From positions 62,001-126,000 of the forward strand of contig JANXCQ010000002.1 in NCBI GenBank assembly GCA_025060195.1: 64,000 nt of DNA, in the 5' to 3' direction. The notes beneath the pieces were generated by a model. The model saw nothing but the letters and a program-made list of their open reading frames with translations. It was not told where the DNA came from and ran no database searches. Each line of letters begins with the position of its first letter. Within the stretch, counting starts at the first letter, position 1. The position numbers were made by a program, and so were the translations under genes. Positions 56,750-64,000 of the stretch are shown one piece after another. This DNA is from Gemmatales bacterium. GTDB lineage: Bacteria > Planctomycetota > Planctomycetia > Gemmatales > HRBIN36.

Positions 56750-58324
56750 CTAGGTAGAGGACGGTATGGACTGTTCTTCCGTCGCTGAAGGAGTCGCAGA
56801 AATGCCCGCGCTGCCGGTGGGTGTACCTTCGGTCGTTTCCGGAGTCGGGGGAATAATAATGCGTTGCTGGCTCGCGGGCGTTTCGCCGAAAATATTTTGA
56901 AACAGTCGGCTCATCAGGCCTTCCCGCCGATCCATATCGAGTAAATCCTCGGCAGAAAAGTCGGTCACGGGGAAATCCTCGATGTCCGCTTGGCTCAGAA
57001 TGTGGCTATAGACCTTGTTTTGCAGCAAGGACAGAACCAAGTCTTCGAGTCGATTTTCGCGTTCGAGTCGGCTGCGGACTCGCCGGGGCGTTTCGTCCAA
57101 TTCTTCGGCGATTTGCTCAATCGCCTGGTCAATCTCCTCATCGGTCACTTCGAGCTTCTCAAGCTCGGCAATTTTCCGCGTGACGATGCGTGAAACCAGG
57201 TCGCTGACAGCCATGCTCAGAGCTCCCCGTAACAGCAGTTCGCTGTGGCGGTTGATCTCCTCAGCGCTATAACCGGCCTGGAGAAGTTCTTCAACGCGGC
57301 TCCGGAGGTGGCGTAGATGCACTTGATAGAGCAAGTTGGGGGGCAGGTCGAGCTTCAGTACCTTCACCCAACCCATGAGAATCTGCTCGCGTAGGAAGAA
57401 CTTTTGAAAACTTTCCACGCGTCGCTGGAGAACATTCCGTGCCATCTCTTCCAAGGCGTGGACACTTTCCAGGCCCAGCGCTTCAGCCGCGGCTTCCAGG
57501 GATTCGGCAGGATGGAAACGATAAATGGCGGAGATGACCAGGCGTGCTTGCGCGGTGGCAGGAGCGCTGCCGGCTGGCTCCGTACCGCTTTGCAATTCCA
57601 CGGTGAATTCCCGCGTGTCTCCCGCGCGAGCGCCAGCAACGATCTCGAGGAAGTTCCTGACGATGCCGTCTTTGAACTGCAACTCGTGCTGACATTCCAA
57701 ACGTACTTGGGGAAACTCAGCGACCCGAACGCCGTCCCGTGTGATGGTCACGGTACCTACTAGAATATCGCCTTGTTCGGCCGTTTCTTTTGGCTCGAAA
57801 CGTCCGGCGATGCGACGGAAGTAGCCATTCATAAACTGGTGTAGAAGTTCCTCGGTGATCGGGAAAACTGGCCGCTTCAAACGCAAGCCCTTGTAAGGGG
57901 GAGTTTCAAACTCGGGCCAAACCTCCAGGTCGAGTTCGTATACCAGCGGCCCCTCTTTGGGAATTTTCAGTTTTGTGGGGTCGAAATTGGGGGCGGAAAT
58001 CGGGTTGAGACTGTATTTTTTCATCAAGTCTTCTAAGCTCGCCAGGAGAAGTGTCGGGCGAATTTCCTCCCAAGCCTGCTCTCCCAGATAACGTCGCACG
58101 AGCGCTGCCGGTGCATGGCCTGGTCGAAATCCGGGAATCGCCGCATGGCGCCTGAGGTCTTCCAACTTCGCGTCCAGCATGCGGTCGATGATTTCGCGCG
58201 GAACCGTTACTTTGATATGTTTCAGGCAGGGGCCCTTATCTTGGATCTCTACGGTTTGTTCGAAAGTGGACTCTTCGCCTGCCAGAGCGGTTGCGCTTCC
58301 CTGGAGAGTTTGGCTCTCGGCCAT
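56750..58324 (-). CDS. tig: Trigger factor (long form)
   Basis: 524 residues, about 90 longer than usual. The ribosome-binding signature GFRPGHAP is at 65-72. The central region at about 165-270 (GDILVGTVTITRDG) replaces the FKBP-type prolyl isomerase domain and shows little of its active-site pattern. The C-terminal chaperone arms follow (LRGALSMAVSDLVSRIV, VTDEEIDQAIEQIAEEL), ending with a disordered Thr/Ser/Pro tail. AAAGGAG lies six bases before the ATG. First gene of a tig-clpP-clpP row; clpX is elsewhere (44476). Confidence 0.92.
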   Translation of the reverse strand: MAESQTLQGSATALAGEESTFEQTVEIQDKGPCLKHIKVTVPREIIDRMLDAKLEDLRRHAAIPGFRPGHAPAALVRRYLGEQAWEEIRPTLLLASLEDLMKKYSLNPISAPNFDPTKLKIPKEGPLVYELDLEVWPEFETPPYKGLRLKRPVFPITEELLHQFMNGYFRRIAGRFEPKETAEQGDILVGTVTITRDGVRVAEFPQVRLECQHELQFKDGIVRNFLEIVAGARAGDTREFTVELQSGTEPAGSAPATAQARLVISAIYRFHPAESLEAAAEALGLESVHALEEMARNVLQRRVESFQKFFLREQILMGWVKVLKLDLPPNLLYQVHLRHLRSRVEELLQAGYSAEEINRHSELLLRGALSMAVSDLVSRIVTRKIAELEKLEVTDEEIDQAIEQIAEELDETPRRVRSRLERENRLEDLVLSLLQNKVYSHILSQADIEDFPVTDFSAEDLLDMDRREGLMSRLFQNIFGETPASQQRIIIPPTPETTEGTPTGSAGISATPSATEEQSIPSST

Positions 58325-58669
58325 TTTGTGCTCCTTTGCCTCACAGGTCGTTTCATTATAGTGAGCGTTACGGCATCGGTTTCGTTATTATGGAAATGGC
58401 CCAGGCTCACGGCAGCACCACCAAGCGAAGCCATATCACCGAGCGTGAACTTACACTTCGTCCGAGGCAACGGACTTCTTGTCTTCGGTTACGACGACTT
58501 CCCCCACAGGCCAGCAATTGCGGCGACTTGCGATACAAGGCAGCGAGTTGAGCGCCAGCTACGAGAACCGGAGTCAACCTTAGACTCCGTGTAGTTTCTT
58601 AGGACCCGGGAAAGCCCGCGATAGCAACGACAAACAACTAGCGCACTCGGTGGAACGCGGCTAACTCAG

Positions 58670-58742
58670 AGCGGGTGACGGGATTCGAACCCGCGACAAC
58701 CACGTTGGCAACGTGGTGCTCTACCAGCTGAGCTACACCCGC
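58670..58742 (-). tRNA. tRNA-Gly (anticodon GCC)
   Basis: The minus strand folds as a complete cloverleaf of 73 nucleotides. Acceptor GCGGGTG (58742-58736) pairs with CACCCGC (58677-58671). The D-loop arm is GTAGCTCAGCTGGTAGAGC, the anticodon stem-loop is CCACG-TTGCCAA-CGTGG giving GCC, and the T-arm is GCGGGTTCGAATCCCGT. The CCA end is not encoded. A consensus promoter lies just upstream. Confidence 0.97.
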
Positions 58743-58753
58743 AGTCTCACGCT

Positions 58754-58781
58754 ATTATACCCACCCGTACCAGGGAATCAA
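58754..58781 (-). promoter_or_regulatory. Promoter of tRNA-Gly
   Basis: TTGATT (58781-58776) and TATAAT (58759-58754) are separated by 16 bases on the minus strand, five to six bases before the expected transcript start and about 12 before the mature tRNA 5' end. It is the best promoter match I see in the window and suggests that housekeeping sigma recognises the usual consensus in this organism. Confidence 0.8.
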
Positions 58782-59456
58782 GTCTCGGGGCGAATCGTCT
58801 ACCAGCATGGCGACTAATGTGGCGCGTGCCCTTGGACTGACTCGGTTGGCCAAACGACGCGGTCTTTGCCCCGGATGATCCGAGCTATCACGGTTTCCGA
58901 GCCGATGCGTGCGGCAAGGAAACATCAGCCTACGGCCAATTGCGTGCCGCAATTCAATTTCGGCCAATAATCGTTTTGGCCCAGAAACACTAGCGTAAGG
59001 CACGCGACCAAGTGTGCGGCAAGCGATTAACGCCTTTTATGAACGTAGGATATTTTTCCTCAGCTCAAGCGAAAACCCCCGGGCTAATTTTCGGACTGGT
59101 CCGGTTCAACCTTGAGGTAAACTCTTGATTTTGCGGGTCCGCGACAGCGCCGTTTTCCTGTGCTTCATGAGCGACTTAGGATGGGGCATAACTAAATTGG
59201 TAGCGTTGGTAATGTTTGGCCTTCGACGAGGCGAATTTACTACTTTTGCGATTTGTTCTGTAACATAATCAACATGGTTGTGTCTTGCGTCGTGGCGGAA
59301 ATAGCTACGTCGATTATCGGTTATATCGCACGTCGGCCCCTGAGCGTTAGCAGGCACGGGACTGTCCGTGGCGGATGCTCATGATGTGGCCCGATCCGCG
59401 CACCGAGCGGTGTACCTTGTGCCTAGCAGGCTCATTGTCGTACTGGCGCTGTGTCG
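58782..59456. other. Gene-free stretch between fabF and tRNA-Gly
   Basis: About 675 bases after fabF (minus strand) and before the tRNA promoter. Short frames exist on both strands, but none has a ribosome binding site with a coherent protein. I see no terminator with a T-run after fabF and no structured RNA that I recognise. Confidence 0.5.
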
Positions 59457-60752
59457 TTAGTGGCCGTTGCGCAGGCTTTGCATGACGATAGCGGCATTTT
59501 GACCGCCGAAGCCGAAACTGTTCGACACAGCGACCCGGACTTTTTGCTCGCGGGCCACGTTAGGAACGTAATCGAGGTCGCAGGCGGGGTCGGGATATTC
59601 GTAGTTGATCGTGGGGGGCACCACCCCTTGCTGGATGGTCAGGGCCAGGGCCACCGCCTCGACCGCCCCGGCTGCGCCAATCAGGTGGCCGATCATAGAC
59701 TTGATGGAGCTGAGGGGTAATCTCTTGGCTTTTTCGCCGAAGACGAGTTTGACCGCGTTGGTTTCCATTTCGTCGTTGAGTCGGGTGCTTGTCCCGTGAG
59801 CGTTGATATAGTCCACGTCGTGGATGTCCACACGAGCTTCCTGAAGGGCCCAGCGAATCGCGCGTGCGGCGCCGTGGCCGCGAGGGTCGGGCTTGGTGAT
59901 GGAATAGGCGTCGAAGCTCGAGCCATAGCCTGTTACTTCGCAATAAATCTGGGCGCCGCGTTTGCGTGCGTGCTCGTAGTCTTCGAGCACCAATACGCCT
60001 GCCCCTTCTCCTAAAACGAACCCATCGCGCTGTAAATCGAAGGGTCGGGAAACCTGTTGCGGCGGACGTTGAGCGGGGCTGAGAGCCCCCAGGGCGTTAT
60101 ATGCCAATAGCAGTAACGGATCGATGCGACTATCGGCGCCGCCTGCTAACATAACGTCGGCGTACCCCAGCGCGATGAGCCGAAACGCCTCGCCGATGGC
60201 CTGCGTGCCTGCGGCGCAGGCGGTGGTTACCGTGCTATTGGGGCCTTGGGCGTTGAACATGATCGAGATGTGGGCCGCGGCCATATTGGGCAGGTACTTC
60301 AGAATCCAGAGGGGAAAGAGGGCTGTCGAACCACAGCGTCCCAGGCGCGTAACGTCCAGGCGTCCCGCTTCGTCGCAGGCCTTGACCAGCGTGGGGGAAA
60401 TCTCGGGCAATTCGGTAGGCACGATGCCCGTGCCCATGCAGACCCCAAAGCGTTCCGGATTGAGGCGATTGAGGTCGAGTCCGGCATCCTGAATGGCCAT
60501 CGCTGCGGCCGCAACGCCAAAGCGCATCGCCCGGCCCATAATTTTGAGCGATTTCCGATGCTCCGGGGGCACCCAGGGAGTTACGTCGAAATCCCGCACC
60601 TCCGCCGCGATCTTCACCGGGTGCTGCGATGCGTCAAACGTGGTAATCGGGCCCACGCCACTCTGACCTTCAACGCAGGCTTTCCAAAACGCTTCTTTGC
60701 CAATGCCATTGGGTGCGACTACTCCCAGACCGGTGACCACCACACGCCGCAT
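59457..60752 (-). CDS. fabF: 3-oxoacyl-[acyl-carrier-protein] synthase II (FabF-like)
   Basis: 431 residues, near the usual 413. It condenses malonyl-ACP with acyl-ACP in fatty acid elongation. Active-site Cys179 in TTACAAGTQAIGEA, His319 in NAHGTST and His356 in MIGHLIGAAGAVEA form the Cys-His-His triad; GLY-rich GFGGQNAAIVM is near the C-terminus. AAGGCGAAGG precedes the ATG. No acpP or fabG neighbours here, so it could also be a standalone KS for a special lipid; FabF is the most likely assignment. Confidence 0.93.
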   Translation of the reverse strand: MRRVVVTGLGVVAPNGIGKEAFWKACVEGQSGVGPITTFDASQHPVKIAAEVRDFDVTPWVPPEHRKSLKIMGRAMRFGVAAAAMAIQDAGLDLNRLNPERFGVCMGTGIVPTELPEISPTLVKACDEAGRLDVTRLGRCGSTALFPLWILKYLPNMAAAHISIMFNAQGPNSTVTTACAAGTQAIGEAFRLIALGYADVMLAGGADSRIDPLLLLAYNALGALSPAQRPPQQVSRPFDLQRDGFVLGEGAGVLVLEDYEHARKRGAQIYCEVTGYGSSFDAYSITKPDPRGHGAARAIRWALQEARVDIHDVDYINAHGTSTRLNDEMETNAVKLVFGEKAKRLPLSSIKSMIGHLIGAAGAVEAVALALTIQQGVVPPTINYEYPDPACDLDYVPNVAREQKVRVAVSNSFGFGGQNAAIVMQSLRNGH

Positions 60753-61344
60753 AGCCTTCGCCTTGTTGTTAGGCCCAAGGATGCCCAGTCACTAATTCCT
60801 TTCGACATGCCCGAAGGTCTGCGCTTCTCTTAGCTTTACCAAGTTCATTAGATTGACGAGTTATCGCCGAGTTAATTCCGCAAATTCGGCAAATCTTAAC
60901 TTGTCATCCGAGTCTAGCTTTATTGTAAGGTTATATACTAATTATCTATCCATCCGCGGTTTTGTTCGAAATAGCTAGAGAGCGAGAAGAAGAATGGCTC
61001 AGCTGAGCATATCGGCTGGGCTGGAGACGGGATCCCGCTGCGCCGACGAGACCTTGGCACCCGCTCATCCACTCCCGCGGCGGCCATACGGGCATGCACC
61101 CACGAGAGGCTTAGGCGAACATGGCCTTCAGGTCGGTTGCTTTATTTGCCGATATTGTTGTCCGAAGCGGTCAAACGGAGCGTAGTTCCGACGAACCGGG
61201 GGCGTACAAGGCGAAGCGAGTAAGAAGTCCGATGGGAACTAAGGTGAGCAGGAAATGAATTTTGCAGAAAAAAGTTGGGCGGTGGGTTGCATAGAAAGCA
61301 GGGGTTTGCCAAAATAGCTATGAACCGAATTGCTCGCGCTCGGC
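60753..61344. other. Gene-free stretch upstream of fabF and the helicase pair
   Basis: About 590 bases between the fabF start (minus strand) and the small membrane protein gene (plus strand). The segment 60830-60960 is A+T-rich and likely holds the fabF promoter. An ATG at 60994 with a purine-rich upstream region opens a 63-codon frame (60994-61185) without recognisable content; I do not call it a gene. Confidence 0.5.
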
Positions 61345-61518
61345 ATGGTGTTGGTACCATGGTTGCTGGTTTGGATAGCCGACGCCTTGGGTTGCTCTCC
61401 CAGTGGCGTAAGCGTCCGACATGGTGCCGACAATCTCTGGCGACAACGGGGTTATGACGTCTATGAGAATGCCTCGCGGTGGAGGCCTCCCCCTGGCCGA
61501 GAGACCGGGGGTGAGTGA
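61345..61518 (+). CDS. Small membrane protein upstream of the SF1-like ATPase (57 aa)
   Basis: A short frame with a hydrophobic start (MVLVPWLLVWIADALGC), then a polar region (SVRHGADNLWRQRGYDVYEN) and an Arg/Pro-rich end. Its TGA (61516-61518) overlaps the GTG at 61511 of the next gene (GTGAGTGA), the pattern of translational coupling. TTG 61330 is an alternative start. There is no good ribosome binding site, so this call is tentative. Confidence 0.4.
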   Translation: MVLVPWLLVWIADALGCSPSGVSVRHGADNLWRQRGYDVYENASRWRPPPGRETGGE

Positions 61519-64000
61519 CAGCCCGTCCGTGCTCGAACTGGCCGCGTGTGAGTCCGCTGGGCAGGCACCTGAATCCAAAGAAGTCCCTCAGCCCGTTCGC
61601 AGGGATCCGTCAGAAACCCTAGCCACGGTCGCGTTCTTGCCAAGCTGGGCTGCCTGGGCACAGTTCCCGCATTTTGCGCGGAACGACGAGCAACCGTCTC
61701 AACCCGAAAGGCTCGCGTCGCTAGTCCATTTGGCTAAATGTCTGCTCAGGAAGGACACAGGAGAGCTTGGATTCGACCATGTACTCCAGGAGGTGCCTAC
61801 GCCAACCCCGGAAAAATGGCCCCAGGAAAGTCGGCTGGAGTGGTTTGATCCGCAGTTGACAAAACAGCAACGCGACTTAGTGGAGCGCGCCCTCCAATCC
61901 TCCCAAGGTTTCGTGATCCAAGGCCCGCCTGCCAGTGGCAAAACGCGGGTAGTTGTGGAGATAATTCGCCAATGCCTGAAGCGCAGCTGGCGTGTTGTGG
62001 TCAGCGCTCCGAATGACACCGCACTTCGGTATTTGGCCCGCAAGCTTGGGAAGCTAGATGAGTATTTGGCGGTGTATGTGCCGGAACCGACGGCTTCGGT
62101 CGCGGACGTGCCCGAGGACTGGCGCGACTGGCTGGCAGCGACGCGTGCCAAGGATCTGGCAGCCCGTCTGGAACGGGACGCAGAGGCCGCCCAATCTTTC
62201 TGGCAAAGCCGCTCCGCGCAGCTGCGCCAGGTCTTGGATTGGCTCGACGAGGCGGAGCATAGCGTTACGCTCTACGCCCAGGAAGACAGCCGCCTGCACA
62301 GCCTGCATCGGGCCCAGGAACAGACGCATGCCAAGTTTCGACAATGGCTCGCCCATCCCGAGACGATCGACGACGCCGAATTACGCAACGCGTTGGAGAC
62401 AGAAAAACGCAAGCACGAGTCGATTTTGGCCGATCTCCATGAGCGGTATGCTGCGGCGCAGCGCCTTGAACAACAGGCACACCAGCAATGGGACCTTTGG
62501 CAGCAGCGCTGTGCTGAGCAGGAGCGGATTGTAGCAGTCAAACGTGCCCGCGCTTTCTGGACTTGGCTTTGGTGGCGCCACCTGTTCCAGGCCCGCAGCG
62601 AGGCCAGGTGGGCCGAATTCCAAGCACGTCTGCGCGAAGCCGCCAATGAGCTGGAACACCGGCAAACGGAACGCCGTCAAATTGAAGAAAGCCTGCAGCG
62701 CGAACGACTGCGCCATGCCAGCACACGCGAACGTATCATCAAGGCGGCCTACGAAGCTCAGTGCGCAGACCTGGAACAACAAATCCACGCCACTCAAGCC
62801 CGGGCAGCACAGGCTCTGGATCGCTGGCACACCCTTCGACAGAAGTTACACGAAGCTTGGCCCGCCCTCGACCTACCGCACCAGCCGACGATCGAAGCCG
62901 TGCGATTGAGGCGGGAACAGGCGCGGACGTTGATGGAAACCGCAAAGCAGCACCTTCAGGCCGTGGAACATCTACGGCAACAATTGAATTCGCTCGTCGA
63001 AATCTGGTCGCAGCGCTTCGCGGATTGGGCGCAGCTGGTGCTGGTTCCTGCGCCTGCATTGCTTCGCGACCCCTCTTTACGGAGAGCCGATTGGATGATT
63101 GTTTTGGACGCTCACGATTTGAAGGACTCAACTTGGGAACAACTGTGCGCAGCCGCAGAGCATTGGTTGCTCTGCGGCGAGCCCGAAGCAGTGCGTCCGG
63201 GCGGAGCGACGTCGCCCCGCGCCGCGCTGGCGGCGCCATGGGAGCATCGTGACGCCGCACCCTGGTGGATGCCGTGTCGCTGGTGGCAAACTGGTGCGGG
63301 GATTGCCTGCCAGATGACGGCAGCCTTAGTGCACCAGCCCGTGCGTTCCTGGACGGAACCGCTGGCAGACCATCCGGAGGTGCTCTTGCGCTTTTCCGAA
63401 TTGGCCCAGGGATCACGCGTCCTGGCCGAGGTGTTCTTCCCCGCACCCCAGTACGACATTCGACAGGCCAAGGTTTTCCTGGCGCAACAGATGGAGGAAT
63501 TACAATTATCGCCCGCGAGTTTGTCGGCGCGTTGGCATGAGGACGATGTCCGAGTGAGCGTGGAGTGGTCGGCTACTGCGGGAGTGCTCCCCGTCCATTA
63601 CGGGCAAGGGATACAGGAAGAGTTGGCCGCTTGTGTGGCTAGCGACGGCCGCACTACCTGGCGCACGCTGCGCCTGCATTTCGAGAAAAGCCAGGGATGG
63701 ACACTCGCGGCAGCGCAGCAATGGTTGCGCGAGCATAGCAATATCGCGGCCGACCCGCGGACGGCCTGGTTATGGTGCTGGCATGGCGGTGTGGCACCGC
63801 TCGGCGATTGGCCCAACTGGGTGCTGGGGTTGGAGGTTAGGGAGGAAGCTCTGTCGGGACTGCTACGGGTACCGCGTCCCGCGGCTGGATCAGGGCGTCC
63901 AGCGGAACGTTCGCGTCGCCGACCCGACACCGAGGAAGCCGTGGACCTGGCCTCCGAGCAACGCAAACGCTTGCCCATTGCCTGGCAATGTCGGTTACCC
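61511..64000 (+). CDS. SF1-like ATPase/helicase with long coiled coil, partial (C-terminus cut by window)
   Basis: The frame is open from 61412 to the right edge. Starting at GTG 61511, 830 codons are seen. A Q-motif-like DPQLTKQQRDLVERAL precedes Walker A GPPASGKT at 138-145 and VVVSAPNDTALRYLARKL (motif Ia-like), as in UPF1/Dna2-type SF1 helicases. A very long helical, Gln/Glu/Arg-rich coiled-coil region follows (about 200-500). Motif II should be DEA-type but reads DWMIVLDAHDLKDSTWEQL (Asp533), followed by WLLCGEPEAV, a motif III-like strand. The catalytic glutamate is apparently lost. Other possible starts are ATG 61454 and ATG 61421. The C-terminal RecA-like domain, if any, lies beyond the window. 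Confidence 0.65.
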   Translation, partial: MSDSPSVLELAACESAGQAPESKEVPQPVRRDPSETLATVAFLPSWAAWAQFPHFARNDEQPSQPERLASLVHLAKCLLRKDTGELGFDHVLQEVPTPTPEKWPQESRLEWFDPQLTKQQRDLVERALQSSQGFVIQGPPASGKTRVVVEIIRQCLKRSWRVVVSAPNDTALRYLARKLGKLDEYLAVYVPEPTASVADVPEDWRDWLAATRAKDLAARLERDAEAAQSFWQSRSAQLRQVLDWLDEAEHSVTLYAQEDSRLHSLHRAQEQTHAKFRQWLAHPETIDDAELRNALETEKRKHESILADLHERYAAAQRLEQQAHQQWDLWQQRCAEQERIVAVKRARAFWTWLWWRHLFQARSEARWAEFQARLREAANELEHRQTERRQIEESLQRERLRHASTRERIIKAAYEAQCADLEQQIHATQARAAQALDRWHTLRQKLHEAWPALDLPHQPTIEAVRLRREQARTLMETAKQHLQAVEHLRQQLNSLVEIWSQRFADWAQLVLVPAPALLRDPSLRRADWMIVLDAHDLKDSTWEQLCAAAEHWLLCGEPEAVRPGGATSPRAALAAPWEHRDAAPWWMPCRWWQTGAGIACQMTAALVHQPVRSWTEPLADHPEVLLRFSELAQGSRVLAEVFFPAPQYDIRQAKVFLAQQMEELQLSPASLSARWHEDDVRVSVEWSATAGVLPVHYGQGIQEELAACVASDGRTTWRTLRLHFEKSQGWTLAAAQQWLREHSNIAADPRTAWLWCWHGGVAPLGDWPNWVLGLEVREEALSGLLRVPRPAAGSGRPAERSRRRPDTEEAVDLASEQRKRLPIAWQCRLP

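Noticed and set aside
58755-59003. Open frame of 82 codons beside the tRNA promoter
   Set aside because: It overlaps the promoter of tRNA-Gly, has no ribosome binding site and an Arg-rich random-looking product.
60994-61185. 63-codon frame with purine-rich upstream region
   Set aside because: The translation is low in structure, rich in Arg/Pro/Cys, and not supported by neighbours.

Overview
The window looks like chromosome of a planctomycete, most likely of the Gemmatales. The evidence is a set of protein types typical of that phylum: a large secreted propeller/HEAT/CxxCH haem-binding protein, a TIGR03000-like domain, YXWXGXW repeats, a very large leucine-rich-repeat protein, long WD40 and PQQ-type beta-propellers, and an ECF sigma factor with a small zinc-finger-like partner. 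A lipid A branch (lpxD-lpxI) shows a Gram-negative type envelope. I see no insertion sequence, integrase, CRISPR array or rRNA. One tRNA gene (Gly, GCC) is present.

Layout. 1-2637: end of a membrane/helix-hairpin-helix gene, then lpxD and lpxI overlapping by 4 bases. 2634-9166: a secreted PHP-type metallohydrolase with inserted EF-hands, then uvrB, a flippase-like membrane protein and a family 2 glycosyltransferase on the minus strand. 9357-19575: three giant propeller or HEAT proteins. 19724-20917: tandem-ACT protein and phosphoribosyltransferase. 20946-24747: an unrecognised P-loop ATPase paired with a winged-helix/coiled-coil partner, plus two small basic proteins. 24910-27432: a four-gene cassette of small envelope-directed proteins behind a promoter bracketed by two identical 17-bp repeats; one of its genes has an in-frame stop. 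27628-31007: ECF sigma factor, small partner, adenylate-forming enzyme, methyltransferase. 31026-38446: YXWXGXW protein with a 12-residue tandem repeat, a secreted propeller and the leucine-rich-repeat protein. 38778-45771: ald, a polysaccharide-export lipoprotein, sucC-sucD, scpA, a SHOCT-like membrane protein and clpX. 45936-52605: nuoJKLMN, the membrane arm of complex I. 52964-58324: cyclase-family protein, lipoprotein, two clpP genes and tig. 58670-60752: tRNA-Gly and fabF. 61345-64000: a small membrane protein and an SF1-like ATPase/helicase cut by the window edge.

How they fit together. Housekeeping functions are proteostasis (tig, clpP x2, clpX), the TCA cycle (sucCD), respiration (nuoJ-N), lipid A and fatty acid synthesis, DNA repair (uvrB) and chromosome segregation (scpA). 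The least explained parts, and the best candidates for something new, are the ATPase/partner pair at 21199-24256, the regulated envelope cassette at 24910-27549, and the SF1-like protein with a degenerate motif II at the right edge. No database search was possible, so family assignments rest on recognised motifs, length and gene order.
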